Positions 7,151 through 15,485 are shown, counted from the stretch's first letter. The stretch: 38,675 nt of DNA from Paracoccaceae bacterium (GCA_947504705.1 CANNIA010000035.1:1-38675); one strand, 5' to 3'. Numbers and translations are program-made. Notes: a model not told the origin generated them from the letters alone.

Positions 7151-8398
7151 ATGAAACGCTATTCGGTCTTTGCCATCGCCCGCGAGGCGCTGCGGTACCA
7201 CACGGGATGGGAGAGGGCCTGGCGTTCGCCTGAACCCAAGGCGTCTTATGACGCGATTGTGGTGGGGGCAGGGGGCCATGGTCTGGCCACGGCCTATTAC
7301 CTTGGCAAGAACTACGGCATCACCAATGTCGCGATCATCGAGAAGGGTTGGCTGGGCGGTGGCAACACGGGCCGGAACACCACAATCATCCGGTCGAACT
7401 ATCTGCAGGACTCCTCTGCCGCGATCTATGAAAAGGCGCGGTCCTTGTATGAGACCATGAGCCAGGACCTGAACTACAACGTCATGTTCTCGCCCCGTGG
7501 CGTGATGATGCTGGCGCAGACCCATCATGAGGTGCGGGGCTATCTGCGCACCGCACATGCCAATGCGTTGCAAGGCATCGTCACCGAATTCATCACCCCG
7601 CAGCGGGTCAAGGAGCTGTGCCCGATCCTGAACATCGACGGCCCGCGCTATCCGGTCCTTGGCGCGCTGTGGCAGCCGCGTGGCGGCACCGGGCGGCATG
7701 ATGCGGTGGCCTGGGGCTATGCGCGGGCTTGCAGCGCGATGGGGATGGACATCATCCAGAACTGCGAAGTCAAAGGCGTGCGGTCGGAAAACGGCGTTGT
7801 CACCGGCGTTGATACGACCAAGGGCTTCATCGGCACCAAAAAGCTGGGCATGGTCGTCGCTGGCCATTCCGGTCAACTGGCCGAGATGGCCGGGTTCCGC
7901 CTGCCCATCGAAGCGGTGGCCTTGCAGGCGCTGGTATCCGAACCGATCAAGCCCTGCATGGATGTGGTCGTGATGGCCAACACCGTTCACGGCTATATGT
8001 CGCAATCCGACAAGGGCGAGATGGTGATCGGCGGCGGCACCGACGGCTTCAACAACTATACCCAGCGAGGGAGCTTCCATCATATCGAGGAAACCCTGAG
8101 GGCGCTGGTCGAAACCTTCCCGATGATCAGCCGCCTGAAGATGCTGCGCCAGTGGGGCGGGATTGTCGACATGACCGGCGACCGCTCGCCGCTGATCTCG
8201 AAGACGCCCTTGGGCAACTGTTTCATCAACTGCGGCTGGGGGACGGGCGGCTTCAAGGCCATTCCCGGCTCGGGCTGGGCGATGGCCGAGCTGATGGCCA
8301 AGGGCGAGCCCGGCCCGCTGGCCGAGGCCTTCAACATGTGGCGCTTCAAGGAAGGCCAGTTCATCGACGAAAGCGTCGCGGCGGGGGTGGCGCATTGA
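7151..8398 (+). CDS. soxB: Sarcosine oxidase, beta subunit
   Basis: The 415-residue product matches the beta subunit of heterotetrameric sarcosine oxidase. It has a Rossmann dinucleotide fold near residue 34 (AIVVGAGGHGLATAYYLG), the conserved GGNTGRNTTIIRSNYL block, and TGRHDAVAWGYARA around residue 183, where family members bind FMN covalently through His. Near the C-terminus is DRSPLISKTPLGN plus CGWGTGGFKAIPGSG. The subunit carries the sarcosine-oxidising site; electrons go to oxygen and the methyl carbon to tetrahydrofolate. ATG 7151 fits the known N-terminus MKRYSVF and a GAGG site; an in-frame GTG at 7109 is less likely. It is first gene of the operon and overlaps the next ORF by TTGA. 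Confidence 0.95.
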   Translation: MKRYSVFAIAREALRYHTGWERAWRSPEPKASYDAIVVGAGGHGLATAYYLGKNYGITNVAIIEKGWLGGGNTGRNTTIIRSNYLQDSSAAIYEKARSLYETMSQDLNYNVMFSPRGVMMLAQTHHEVRGYLRTAHANALQGIVTEFITPQRVKELCPILNIDGPRYPVLGALWQPRGGTGRHDAVAWGYARACSAMGMDIIQNCEVKGVRSENGVVTGVDTTKGFIGTKKLGMVVAGHSGQLAEMAGFRLPIEAVALQALVSEPIKPCMDVVVMANTVHGYMSQSDKGEMVIGGGTDGFNNYTQRGSFHHIEETLRALVETFPMISRLKMLRQWGGIVDMTGDRSPLISKTPLGNCFINCGWGTGGFKAIPGSGWAMAELMAKGEPGPLAEAFNMWRFKEGQFIDESVAAGVAH

Positions 8399-8709
8399 TA
8401 GACTGGCTGGCATCCGCGTTTGGTCGGGCGACGACAGCGTTGGTTCGCATCCTCCTGCGGGCGATAGCTTGGCCTCTCAAGAAGCTTGGTCTTGCGCGCT
8501 CACTGGGCGCTGGGATCGCAGGCGTGGCTGGAGCTTTGTACGGCACTACCGTTGGAATTGCAGCGGGAGGAACGGCGATTGCGGGAACACTAGTATTCGG
8601 CCCGCTCTTTGCGGTCATCGGTCTGCTAATCGTGTCAATTTTCATTCTTTGGGTGCGCCATCGGCCCAAAGCGAAGAAGGAAAAGGGGAAACCACATGCT
8701 AACCCTTGA
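8395..8709 (+). CDS. Uncharacterised small membrane protein inside the sarcosine oxidase operon
   Basis: I do not recognise this 104-residue ORF. It starts at TTG 8395, overlapping the soxB stop as TTGA, with a purine-rich GGGGGTGG about 6-13 bases before it, and its end overlaps soxD by 14 bases. The N-terminal half is amphipathic and basic (ATTALVRILLRAIAWPLKKLG). The centre is a Gly/Ala-rich small-residue run (LGAGIAGVAGALYGTTVGIA) leading into one or two hydrophobic helices (GPLFAVIGLLIVSIFILWV), and the tail is very basic (RHRPKAKKEKGKPH). Codon use looks less GC-biased than in its neighbours, suggesting later arrival. Sarcosine oxidase operons normally go straight from soxB to soxD. A chance open frame is possible but the tight overlaps on both sides argue for translation. 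Confidence 0.55.
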   Translation: MIDWLASAFGRATTALVRILLRAIAWPLKKLGLARSLGAGIAGVAGALYGTTVGIAAGGTAIAGTLVFGPLFAVIGLLIVSIFILWVRHRPKAKKEKGKPHANP

Positions 8710-9043
8710 ATGCCCCTACTGCGGCCTCATGGCCGATGAAACCGAGCTTTCTCCCGGCTATGAGGCGCATCTGAAGCGCTTTGGCCCCGCCTCCTCGCCC
8801 GAGGAGTTCGAGGCCTATATGTTCGCCCGCAAGAACCCCAAGGGCGTGCATTTCGAACGCTGGCGGCACTCTTATGGCTGCGGCAAGTGGTTCCTTGCGG
8901 CCCGCTGCACCGCCACGCTGGAGGTGTTCGGGACCTATCCTGCGCAGGTCGGGGAACCGCCCGCCGACATCATCGCCAAGATCCAGGCCCGCCGCCCCGA
9001 ATGGAAAGCTGGCTGGCAGCCTGACGGGAAAGACACCAAATGA
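8696..9043 (+). CDS. soxD: Sarcosine oxidase, delta subunit
   Basis: The 115-residue product is the zinc-binding delta subunit of heterotetrameric sarcosine oxidase. LECPYCG near the N-terminus supplies a C-x2-C pair (Cys6, Cys9), and RWRHSYGCGKWF supplies further His and Cys ligands. The family block VFGTYPAQVGEPP follows. Its role is structural in the alpha-beta-gamma-delta complex. It overlaps the small ORF upstream by 14 bases and soxA downstream by ATGA, so its expression is coupled to the operon. Length is slightly above the usual 90-100 residues. Confidence 0.92.
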   Translation: MLTLECPYCGLMADETELSPGYEAHLKRFGPASSPEEFEAYMFARKNPKGVHFERWRHSYGCGKWFLAARCTATLEVFGTYPAQVGEPPADIIAKIQARRPEWKAGWQPDGKDTK

Positions 9044-11958
9044 GCACGCGTCTTGCAAAGGGTGGTCGTCTGATCGACCGGACCGCCGCTGTGGAATTCA
9101 CCTTCAACGGCAAGCGGATGAAGGGTTTTGCGGGCGATAGTCTTGCCGCTGGCTTGTTGGCAAATGACCAGATGCTGGTCGGCCGCAGCTTCAAGTATCA
9201 CCGCCCGCGCGGCATTGTCGCCTCCGGCCCCGAAGAGCCGAACGCCTTGGTCAACCTTGGGCGCGAGGCGCGGCTGGAGCCGAACCAGCGCACCACCACG
9301 ACCGAGCTTTTCGACGGATTGGAAGCGACCAGCCAGAACCACTGGCCGTCGCTGGAGTTCGACGTGGGTGTGATCAACAACTATGCCGCGCGCTTCATGC
9401 CGGCAGGGTTTTACTACAAGACCTTCATCCACCCGCGCCCGTTCTGGAAGCACGTCTTCGAGCCGATCATCCGCCGTGCCGCAGGTCTGGGCAAGGCCCC
9501 GACCCAAGGCGACGCCGACCGCTATGAACATGCCTATGCCTTCTGCGACGTGCTGGTCGTGGGGGCAGGGGTTGCCGGTCTGCTGGCCGCGAAGGCTGCT
9601 GCCGATACTGGTGCCCGCGTGATCCTTTTGGAGCAGGCCCCGGTGCTTGGTGGCCGTGCTCCGGTCGATGACGCGCAGGTTCAGGGCAAACCGGTCGAGG
9701 CTTGGCTGTCGGCGATGGAAGCCGACCTTGCCGCCCGCGACAACGTGACGGTCCGTCTGCGCACCTGTGCCGCTGGGGTCTATGACCACGGCTATGTGCT
9801 GGCCGATGAGCGGGTTGCCGACCACACCCCCGGCGATGGCCGCCCGAAGCATCGGTTGTGGCGCATTCGCACGGCCAAGGTGATCACCGCGACCGGGGCC
9901 ATCGAGCGGCCCTTGTCCTTCGCGGGCAACGACATCCCCGGCGTGATGCTGGCCGGTGCCGTGCGCGACTTTGCGGTGAACTTTGCCGTCTCGCCCGGTG
10001 ACCGCACGGTTGTCGTGACGAACAACGATTCTGCCTATCAGACCGCGCTGGTCTTGAAGGCGGCGGGGCTGGAAGTCCCGGCGATCCTTGACGCCCGCGA
10101 CGTGGTGACCGGTGCCCTGCCCGAAGCCGCCCGCAAGGCGGGGATCCGGGTTCTGACCGGCCATGCCATTGCATCGGTCAAGGGCGGCAAGCGGGTGACC
10201 GGTGTCTCCGTCTGCCTGCAAGCGGGCGAAGGGGCTGTGACCGAGGAGATCGCTTGCGAGGCGGTCGCCATGTCGGGCGGTTGGTCTCCGGTCGTGCATC
10301 TTTACAGCCATTGCGGTGGCAAGCTGAACTGGGACAACGGCATTTCCGCCTTCGTCCCCGATCCGATGCGTCCGCCCCTGAACCATGATGGCTCGGCGAT
10401 GGTGGAATGCGTTGGGGCTGCGAACGGCGATCTGGACCTTTCCGGCACCGCGCCAGCGATCCCACCGGTCTGGGTGATGCCGCAGGGCGCGCCGATCAAG
10501 CTGCGCTTGAAAATGTGGCTGGATTACCAGAACGACGTGAAAGTCTCGGACGTCCAGCTTGCGGCCCGCGAAGGGTACATGAGCGTGGAGCATACCAAGC
10601 GCTATACGACGCTGGGCATGGCGACCGATCAGGGGAAACTGTCCAACATCAACGGCTTGGCCATTCTGGCCGATGCCTTGGGGTCGGAAATTCCGCAGGT
10701 CGGGACCACCACCTTCCGCCCGCCCTATACGCCGGTGACCATCGGGGCCTTGGCGGGGGAAAGCCGGGGGGACATCTTCCAGCCTCTGCGTCGCACGCCG
10801 ATGCATGAGGCGCATGAGAGGGCCGGGGCCTACTTTGAACCCGTCGGCCTGTGGCGCCGCCCCTATACCTTCCCGCGCGCCGGGGAGACGCATGAGCAGG
10901 CCGTGCACCGCGAGGTGGTGAACACCCGCACGAATGTGGGCCTGCTGGATGCCTCCACCCTCGGCAAGATCGTGGTCAAGGGCCCGGATGCGGGGCGGTT
11001 CCTGGACATGCTTTACACCGGCGTGATGTCGACGCTGCCGGTGGGCAAGTGCCGCTATGGGCTGATGTGCAACGAACAGGGCTTCCTGTCGGATGACGGC
11101 GTCGTCGCGCGGATTGATGAGGATACTTGGCTTTGCCACACCACCTCGAGCGGGGCGGACCGGATCCACGGTTGGATGGAAGACTGGCTGCAGTGCGAAT
11201 GGTGGGACTGGCAGGTCTTTACCGCCAACGTGACCGAGCAATATGCTCAGGTCGCGGTGGTTGGGCCGAATGCGCGGAAACTTCTGGAAACCCTTGGTGG
11301 GATGGATGTGTCCAAGGAAACGCTGCCCTTCATGCAATGGGCGGATGGCACGCTGGGCGGGTTCCCTTGCCGGGTCTACCGGATCAGCTTTTCGGGTGAG
11401 TTGTCCTACGAAATCGCGGTTCCGGCGAGCCACGGAGCGGCCTTCTGGGCGGCTTGCACTCAGGCAGGAAAAGCATTCGGAGCAATGCCTTATGGCACCG
11501 AAGGCCTGCACGTTCTGCGCGCCGAAAAGGGCTTTATCATGATCGGCGACGAAACCGATGGCACGGTGATCCCGCAAGATTTGGGCCTCGACTGGGCAAT
11601 TTCCAAGAAGAAGGCGGATTATCTGGGCAAGCGCGGTCAGGAGCGCAGCTATCTGGCCAGCCCCGACCGCTGGAAGCTGGTGGGGTTCGAGACGCTGGAT
11701 GGGTCGGTCGTCCCGGATGGTGCCTATATCATCGCCGACGGGACCAATGCCAATGGCCAGCGGAATACCCAAGGGCGGGTGACCTCGACCTATTATTCGC
11801 CCACGCTCAAGCGCGGGATTGCGATGGGGCTGTTGAAGCACGGACCAACCCGGATGGGTGACGTGGTGGAGTTCAACACGGTCCAAGGCGGCACAGTGAA
11901 GGCCCGCGTGCGCGACACGATGTTCTACGACAAGGATGGGGAGAAGCAGAATGTCTGA
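9040..11958 (+). CDS. soxA: Sarcosine oxidase, alpha subunit
   Basis: The 972-residue protein has the full layout of the alpha subunit. Residues 1-100 form the ferredoxin-like domain seen in NAD-dependent dehydrogenase relatives (VEFTFNGKRMKGFAGDSLAA, GRSFKYHRPRGI). A Rossmann fold near residue 170 (VLVVGAGVAGLLAAKAA) begins the NAD-binding region, with ATGAIERPLSFAGNDIPGVM further on. The last 380 residues are a GcvT-like tetrahydrofolate domain (RTNVGLLDASTLGKIVVKGP, GELSYEIAVPASHG). This domain accepts the methyl carbon, giving 5,10-methylene-THF. Its ends overlap soxD by ATGA and soxG by eight bases. No lesion was seen. A long open frame on the opposite strand (to about 12126) is a codon-bias shadow. 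Confidence 0.96.
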   Translation: MSTRLAKGGRLIDRTAAVEFTFNGKRMKGFAGDSLAAGLLANDQMLVGRSFKYHRPRGIVASGPEEPNALVNLGREARLEPNQRTTTTELFDGLEATSQNHWPSLEFDVGVINNYAARFMPAGFYYKTFIHPRPFWKHVFEPIIRRAAGLGKAPTQGDADRYEHAYAFCDVLVVGAGVAGLLAAKAAADTGARVILLEQAPVLGGRAPVDDAQVQGKPVEAWLSAMEADLAARDNVTVRLRTCAAGVYDHGYVLADERVADHTPGDGRPKHRLWRIRTAKVITATGAIERPLSFAGNDIPGVMLAGAVRDFAVNFAVSPGDRTVVVTNNDSAYQTALVLKAAGLEVPAILDARDVVTGALPEAARKAGIRVLTGHAIASVKGGKRVTGVSVCLQAGEGAVTEEIACEAVAMSGGWSPVVHLYSHCGGKLNWDNGISAFVPDPMRPPLNHDGSAMVECVGAANGDLDLSGTAPAIPPVWVMPQGAPIKLRLKMWLDYQNDVKVSDVQLAAREGYMSVEHTKRYTTLGMATDQGKLSNINGLAILADALGSEIPQVGTTTFRPPYTPVTIGALAGESRGDIFQPLRRTPMHEAHERAGAYFEPVGLWRRPYTFPRAGETHEQAVHREVVNTRTNVGLLDASTLGKIVVKGPDAGRFLDMLYTGVMSTLPVGKCRYGLMCNEQGFLSDDGVVARIDEDTWLCHTTSSGADRIHGWMEDWLQCEWWDWQVFTANVTEQYAQVAVVGPNARKLLETLGGMDVSKETLPFMQWADGTLGGFPCRVYRISFSGELSYEIAVPASHGAAFWAACTQAGKAFGAMPYGTEGLHVLRAEKGFIMIGDETDGTVIPQDLGLDWAISKKKADYLGKRGQERSYLASPDRWKLVGFETLDGSVVPDGAYIIADGTNANGQRNTQGRVTSTYYSPTLKRGIAMGLLKHGPTRMGDVVEFNTVQGGTVKARVRDTMFYDKDGEKQNV

Positions 11959-12499
11959 TCCGGTATCGGCCCTGAACGGGGCCAGCTTCACAGGCTTTGC
12001 CACCATCCGCGAAATCGGCCCGCTTGGCATGATCTCGCTGCGCCACAAGGGCGGTGCGGCCCTGACCAAGGCCATCAAGGCGGCGGTCGGGACCAAGGTT
12101 CCGGCGCAGCGCCGGATCGAGATCAAAGGCGAAATGGCCTGCGGCTGGATGAGCCCGGACGAATACCTTCTGATCCTGCCCTATGCCAAAGTGGGTGCCA
12201 CGATGGCGGCGTTGGCGAAAGCGCTGGCGGGGGAGCACCATCTAGCGGCCGATGTCTCGGACGCCCGCGCGGTGTTTCGGGTGGAAGGTGCGAAGGCGGC
12301 GGAGGTTCTTGCCAAGCTCTCGCCGGTGGATTTCGCCAAGCTGGAACGGGGCGAGCTGCGCCGGAGCCGTGCAGCCCAGGTCGCGGCGGCGATGTGGGCG
12401 CAGGATGGCGGGTTCACCGTGGTCTGCTTCCGGTCGGTCGCGGGGTATGTGATGGGGCTACTGATCCATTCGGCACAGCCGGGAAGTGAGTTGGCCTGA
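11951..12499 (+). CDS. soxG: Sarcosine oxidase, gamma subunit
   Basis: The 182-residue product matches the SoxG gamma subunit, a GcvT-related chain that packs against alpha. The RIEIKGEMACGWMSPDEYLL block, ADVSDARAVFRVEGAKAAEVL and the C-terminal FRSVAGYVMGLLIHSA are typical. ATG 11951 overlaps the soxA stop by eight bases (ATGTCTGA), consistent with the usual BDAG order. Folate-linked genes that sometimes follow (purU, folD, glyA) are absent; the operon ends here. Confidence 0.93.
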   Translation: MSDPVSALNGASFTGFATIREIGPLGMISLRHKGGAALTKAIKAAVGTKVPAQRRIEIKGEMACGWMSPDEYLLILPYAKVGATMAALAKALAGEHHLAADVSDARAVFRVEGAKAAEVLAKLSPVDFAKLERGELRRSRAAQVAAAMWAQDGGFTVVCFRSVAGYVMGLLIHSAQPGSELA

Positions 12500-12534
12500 T
12501 CCCGGCAGCGGTGGTCGCGATATTCTGCACAAGC

Positions 12535-12551
12535 CAAGCAATTTCTGCTTG
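12535..12551 (+). terminator. Possible weak terminator after soxG
   Basis: CAAGCA-ATTTC-TGCTTG forms a 6-bp stem with a 5-base loop 36 bases after the soxG stop. There is no T run directly behind it, so it may only stabilise the transcript end. Confidence 0.3.
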
Positions 12552-12639
12552 AAATCTTGACCGGCCTACGCCAACCTTTGGTTGTGGGCTGGTCGCTTTA
12601 TTGCCAGTGAGATTGAAGCACAGAAGAATTGAAAGGGGA

Positions 12640-13074
12640 ATGGAATTGCGTTCAGCAATTATGGGATCGGCAATGATCCTTGCCACGGGGCTGGTTTGCG
12701 CGTTCGCGACGGCTGCTGCAGCGCGGACGATCTATGAGTGCTCATTCGAAGATATGGCGGTCAACAGGAACTGGCTTCCGACGACGGTCATCATTGGCTA
12801 TGAGGCTGGCTCGGACGTGGCCGAGGTCAACGACAATATCATTCAATCGGTGAACGAAGGCCCGATGTCGATCGCCATCAAGCGGGATACCGACGCCCAA
12901 CTGGGCCTGAACTGGGAGCTCGACCTCGAGTCAACCATGGGGCGCTCTTTGGTTATGCGGTATGATTTCACCTATCTGAAATTGCAAGGCTTTGCCAAGA
13001 TCAAGGGCACCGTGCACGGGGGCTCAACCAGGGGCTTTGTTGCGCAGGGCGATTGTAAGGTATCGAAAGGCTAG
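12640..13074 (+). CDS. Small secreted protein of unknown family (tandem copy 1, intact)
   Basis: The 144-residue product begins with a clear Sec signal peptide (hydrophobic run to about residue 28, cleavage near ATAAAA-RT). The mature part of about 115 residues has two Cys, Cys34 in TIYECSFED and Cys139 in GDCKVSKG, placed so that one disulfide could join the ends. The middle alternates polar and hydrophobic residues like a beta-rich domain and includes MRYDFTYLKLQG. ATG 12640 follows GAAAGGGG and was preferred over upstream TTG codons. Two broken genes directly downstream encode recognisable relatives, so this is the surviving member of a local family. No known domain was recognised; a periplasmic or secreted role is inferred from the signal peptide only. 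Confidence 0.7.
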   Translation: MELRSAIMGSAMILATGLVCAFATAAAARTIYECSFEDMAVNRNWLPTTVIIGYEAGSDVAEVNDNIIQSVNEGPMSIAIKRDTDAQLGLNWELDLESTMGRSLVMRYDFTYLKLQGFAKIKGTVHGGSTRGFVAQGDCKVSKG

Positions 13075-13084
13075 TGAATTGAAA

Positions 13085-13547
13085 ATGAATAGATTTTATG
13101 GTCGATTGTCTGGGCTGGCCCGTGGTTTGCTTATTTCGGCCGCAGCTTTTTCCGGTCTTGGCGCGACGACAGCCGCGTTCGCCAATCAAGGCGACAGTTA
13201 CCTCTGCGAGGTCGACACGACTGGCCCATTTGAAGGATCCGTCCCAGAAGTCGTTGCCTTTCTTGTTGGCACCGACGAAGGCGGGTCATTGGATCTTCGA
13301 TCCGTACATCAACCACTACTATAAAGAACCGATTGAGGCAGAGCTTCTGGTCGACAACGACACAAAGGTTGCGATCCGCTGGACCATCAAATTCGTTGCG
13401 GACGGCACGGTCTCCAGCGCAAAACTTCAGTACGATCTGACCTATTTTAAAGCTCGGAAGACGGCACGACTGCGGGCCAAGCAGCCTTATGGGGATTCCA
13501 AGGAACCGACCTTCCCAGCGGTATGCAAGCATGAGCGATGGGAATAG
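13085..13547 (+). pseudogene. Second tandem copy of the small secreted protein, frameshifted
   Basis: The frame starting at ATG 13085 gives a signal peptide (MNRFYGRLSGLARGLLISAA, then TTAAFANQ) and a mature start with the same pattern as copy 1 (DSYLCEVD). After VAFLVGTDEGG the coding potential moves to the next frame: HWIFDPYINHYYKEPIEAEL up to CKHERWE and the stop at 13547. Removing one G from the GGG near 13281-13284 restores one continuous protein of about 153 residues. The downstream part contains LQYDLTYFKARKTARLRAK, matching MRYDFTYLK of copy 1, and the terminal Cys. It starts 10 bases after copy 1 stops, so both were one transcript. Either a true single-base insertion or a sequencing error. 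Confidence 0.72.
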
Positions 13548-13865
13548 CTGCTGCTCTTCCGTTCGCAGATTGCGTGCTGCGCGGCTAAGGATTGAAGCGG
13601 CGGTTTTCGGTGCCGGCTATGTTGGTGAATGTAACTTGGTGTTCGATCTGGCCGAGCCAAAACTCATTGCGGACAATGGGCGGGCGTGTCGATCCCTGGG
13701 GGCGTAAAGTTCATTTTCTCGGATGCCAGCAAGGGCCGAAAGTTCGAGTAACATTTCACTTTGATGAAGGGGCCGATGTCGGCGAGGCTGGCTGCAAAGC
13801 CGTCAGAGTGGGGAATGCTCGAGCCTTCAGTGCCAAGCAGTTGCGTGTGCCAGAACTGGCAGTAG
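13531..13865 (+). pseudogene. Third tandem copy of the small secreted protein, degraded
   Basis: Pieces of a third relative are spread over two frames. One frame reads YVGECNLVFDLAEPKLIADN (about 13611-13670), equivalent to the Y-x-C start of the mature copies. After a shift around 13670-13685 another frame reads GVSIPGGVKFIFSDASKGRK, then a TAA stop at 13749-13751 exactly where the relatives have the Tyr of YDLT/YDFT. It then continues HFTLMKGPMSARLAAKPSEW to PSVPSSCVC and a stop at 13863-13865. The tail aligns with DLTYFKARKTARLRAK and PTFPAVCK of copy 2. At least one frameshift and one nonsense change are present, and the signal peptide is not clear, so it is more decayed than copy 2. Confidence 0.6.
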
Positions 13866-14123
13866 GGCAAGCGGATCCCGCAACAAGCGCACCCGGGCCG
13901 TAGCGCCAGTGCTGCGAGGAAGCCAAATGTTTCTTTGCGGACCAAGCGCAGACTGACTGAGGGCTAGTGTGCGTGCGGAGTCATTTGGGTCGGGGATCAC
14001 TGAAAAGCAGTTGTCCGGCGTGGACCCGCCTTTGTGCGCTGCCTGAAGGCCAAGCGGGGTTGACCTTCGCGCGCTGAAGGCCCTTATTCGCGACAGCCAA
14101 TTTCACAATCAGGAGCGACCGCT
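13866..14123. other. Intergenic region before sodB
   Basis: No gene is supported in these 258 bases. The sequence is a mix of decayed-looking DNA next to the third pseudogene copy and, at its right end, the sodB leader with an AGGAG ribosome site at 14111-14115. A promoter is expected in the last 120 bases, but no Fur, OxyR or sigma consensus could be picked out reliably. Confidence 0.5.
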
Positions 14124-14726
14124 ATGGCCTTCACTCTTCCCGATCTTCCCTATGCCCATGACGCGCTGGTGGCGGTTGGCATGTCGAAAGAGACCCTAGA
14201 ATACCACCATGACCTGCACCACAAGGCCTATGTCGACAACGGCAACAAGTTGATTGCCGGGACCGAATGGGAAACGAAGTCGCTGGAAGACATCGTCCGC
14301 GGCACCTATCAGGCCGGGGCGGTGGCGCAGAATGGCATCTTCAACAATGCCAGCCAGCACTGGAACCACAACATGTTCTGGGGCTGGATGGCCCCGGGCG
14401 AAAGCAAGAAGATGCCGGGCAATCTGGAAAAGGCGCTGACCGAAAGCTTCGGCTCGGTTCAGGCGTTCAAGGATGCCTTCGCGGCGGCAGGTGCGGGTCA
14501 GTTCGGCGCGGGTTGGGCTTGGCTGGTCAAGGACAGGCACGGCAGCCTCAAGGTCACCAAGACCGAAAACGGCGTGAACCCGCTGTGCTTTGGGCAGAAA
14601 GCCCTTCTGGGCTGCGACGTGTGGGAGCATTCCTATTACATCGATTTCCGCAACAAGCGCCCGGCCTACCTGACCAACTTCATGGAAAAGCTGGTGAACT
14701 GGGAAGCCGTCGCCGCGGGTCTTTGA
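14124..14726 (+). CDS. sodB: Superoxide dismutase, probably Fe-type
   Basis: The 200-residue product has all ligands of the Fe/Mn superoxide dismutase family: His28 in EYHHDLHHKAYV, His82 in WNHNMFW, and Asp165 plus His169 in CDVWEHSYY. Gln78 in NNASQHWNH sits at the position where Fe enzymes carry Gln and Mn enzymes usually Gly, which favours iron. The enzyme dismutates superoxide in the cytoplasm. No signal peptide is present. It has its own leader and is followed by a good Rho-independent terminator, so it appears to be a single-gene unit. Confidence 0.95.
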   Translation: MAFTLPDLPYAHDALVAVGMSKETLEYHHDLHHKAYVDNGNKLIAGTEWETKSLEDIVRGTYQAGAVAQNGIFNNASQHWNHNMFWGWMAPGESKKMPGNLEKALTESFGSVQAFKDAFAAAGAGQFGAGWAWLVKDRHGSLKVTKTENGVNPLCFGQKALLGCDVWEHSYYIDFRNKRPAYLTNFMEKLVNWEAVAAGL

Positions 14727-14744
14727 TCGAGACGACAGAAATCC

Positions 14745-14774
14745 GGCCGCTCTCTGCGAAGGGGGCGGCCTTTT
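14745..14774 (+). terminator. Rho-independent terminator of sodB
   Basis: GGCCGC (14745-14750) pairs with GCGGCC (14765-14770) across a 14-base loop and is followed at once by TTTT. It begins 18 bases after the sodB stop, the expected position. Confidence 0.8.
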
Positions 14775-14986
14775 GCATTTCTGGTCCGGCCCAACCGTCG
14801 CATCTGACAAGTGCGGAACCTGCTAGCCGCCCGATCAGCGTTCACATTTCTTTGCTTGTTAACAATCGCACATTGCCTGTGCGGTGGGTCAGGGGGCACG
14901 GAGATTGACGCAAGCTGCCTCTCTGGCCAACAACCGGCGTGTCGATGATCACCGCGCCGCTTGGGTGCAGAAGAGGACTACTGAAC

Positions 14987-15397
14987 ATGCAAAACACCCC
15001 CAACACGGATTATGCGGCCTTGCTCTTGCGGCTGGCCAGCGGCGTTGCGTTTCTGGCGCATGCCGGGCTGAAGGTCTTTGCCTTCGGCTTTGAGGGAACC
15101 GTCGGCTATTTCCAGTCGCTTGGGCTGCCCGGCCCTTTCGCCTATGTCATCATCCTGCTTGAGGTTGTTGGCGCCACCGCGCTGATCCTTGGTGTGCAGA
15201 CCCGGATTGTCGCCGCCGTGCTGGGGCTGGAGCTTCTGGGCGTCGCCTGGGTTGGCCATGGGGCCAATGGCTGGATGTTCGCCAATGAGGGCGGCGGCTG
15301 GGAATATCCGGTCTATTGGGCGGTTTCGATGTTCGCCTTGGCTCTGCTTGGCGGGGGGGCCTTCGCCCTTGGCCAACGTCGCTCGGTCGTCGTCTGA
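14987..15397 (+). CDS. DoxX-family membrane protein
   Basis: The 136-residue product has four hydrophobic segments and the DoxX pattern: LLLRLASGVAFLAHAGLKVF in helix 1, YFQSLGLPGPFAYVIILLEV between helices 1 and 2, and ALILGVQTRIVAAVLGLEL. DoxX-type proteins sit in the inner membrane and have been linked to redox or thiol stress in some bacteria; the function is otherwise open. ATG 14987, preceded by AGAGGAC, gives the shortest sensible N-terminus; an upstream start at 14939 would add 16 residues. Its position after sodB may reflect a shared oxidative theme, but the terminator in between shows separate transcription. Confidence 0.82.
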   Translation: MQNTPNTDYAALLLRLASGVAFLAHAGLKVFAFGFEGTVGYFQSLGLPGPFAYVIILLEVVGATALILGVQTRIVAAVLGLELLGVAWVGHGANGWMFANEGGGWEYPVYWAVSMFALALLGGGAFALGQRRSVVV

Positions 15398-15408
15398 TAG
15401 CGCCTTTC

Positions 15409-15437
15409 GCGCCGCTGCCCGGAAGGGGTGGCGGCGC
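15409..15437. terminator. Hairpin between convergent genes (DoxX / LOG)
   Basis: GCGCCGC (15409-15415) and GCGGCGC (15431-15437) form a 7-bp GC stem with a 15-base loop, 11 bases after the DoxX stop and 49 bases beyond the LOG stop. There is no close T run, but as the only strong stem in a convergent gap it may end both transcripts. Confidence 0.4.
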
Positions 15438-15485
15438 GTCTTCCATATGTCTTCCAGGCGTCTTGCCGGTCCGGCTGTTTTTGCT

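Noticed and set aside
6899-8413. 504-codon minus-strand frame opposite soxB
   Set aside because: Shadow of soxB; the translation is rich in His, Arg, Gln and Gly typical of antisense frames and has no start context tied to ccmI.
8935-12126. 1063-codon open frame on the minus strand opposite soxA
   Set aside because: It is an exact antisense shadow of a well-conserved gene in GC-rich DNA; its translation has no recognisable domain, and the soxD-soxA-soxG frames explain the region.
13240-13320. Programmed frameshift in the second secreted-protein copy
   Set aside because: No slippery heptamer or downstream structure was seen; a single extra G in a G run explains it more simply, and the neighbouring third copy is also decayed.
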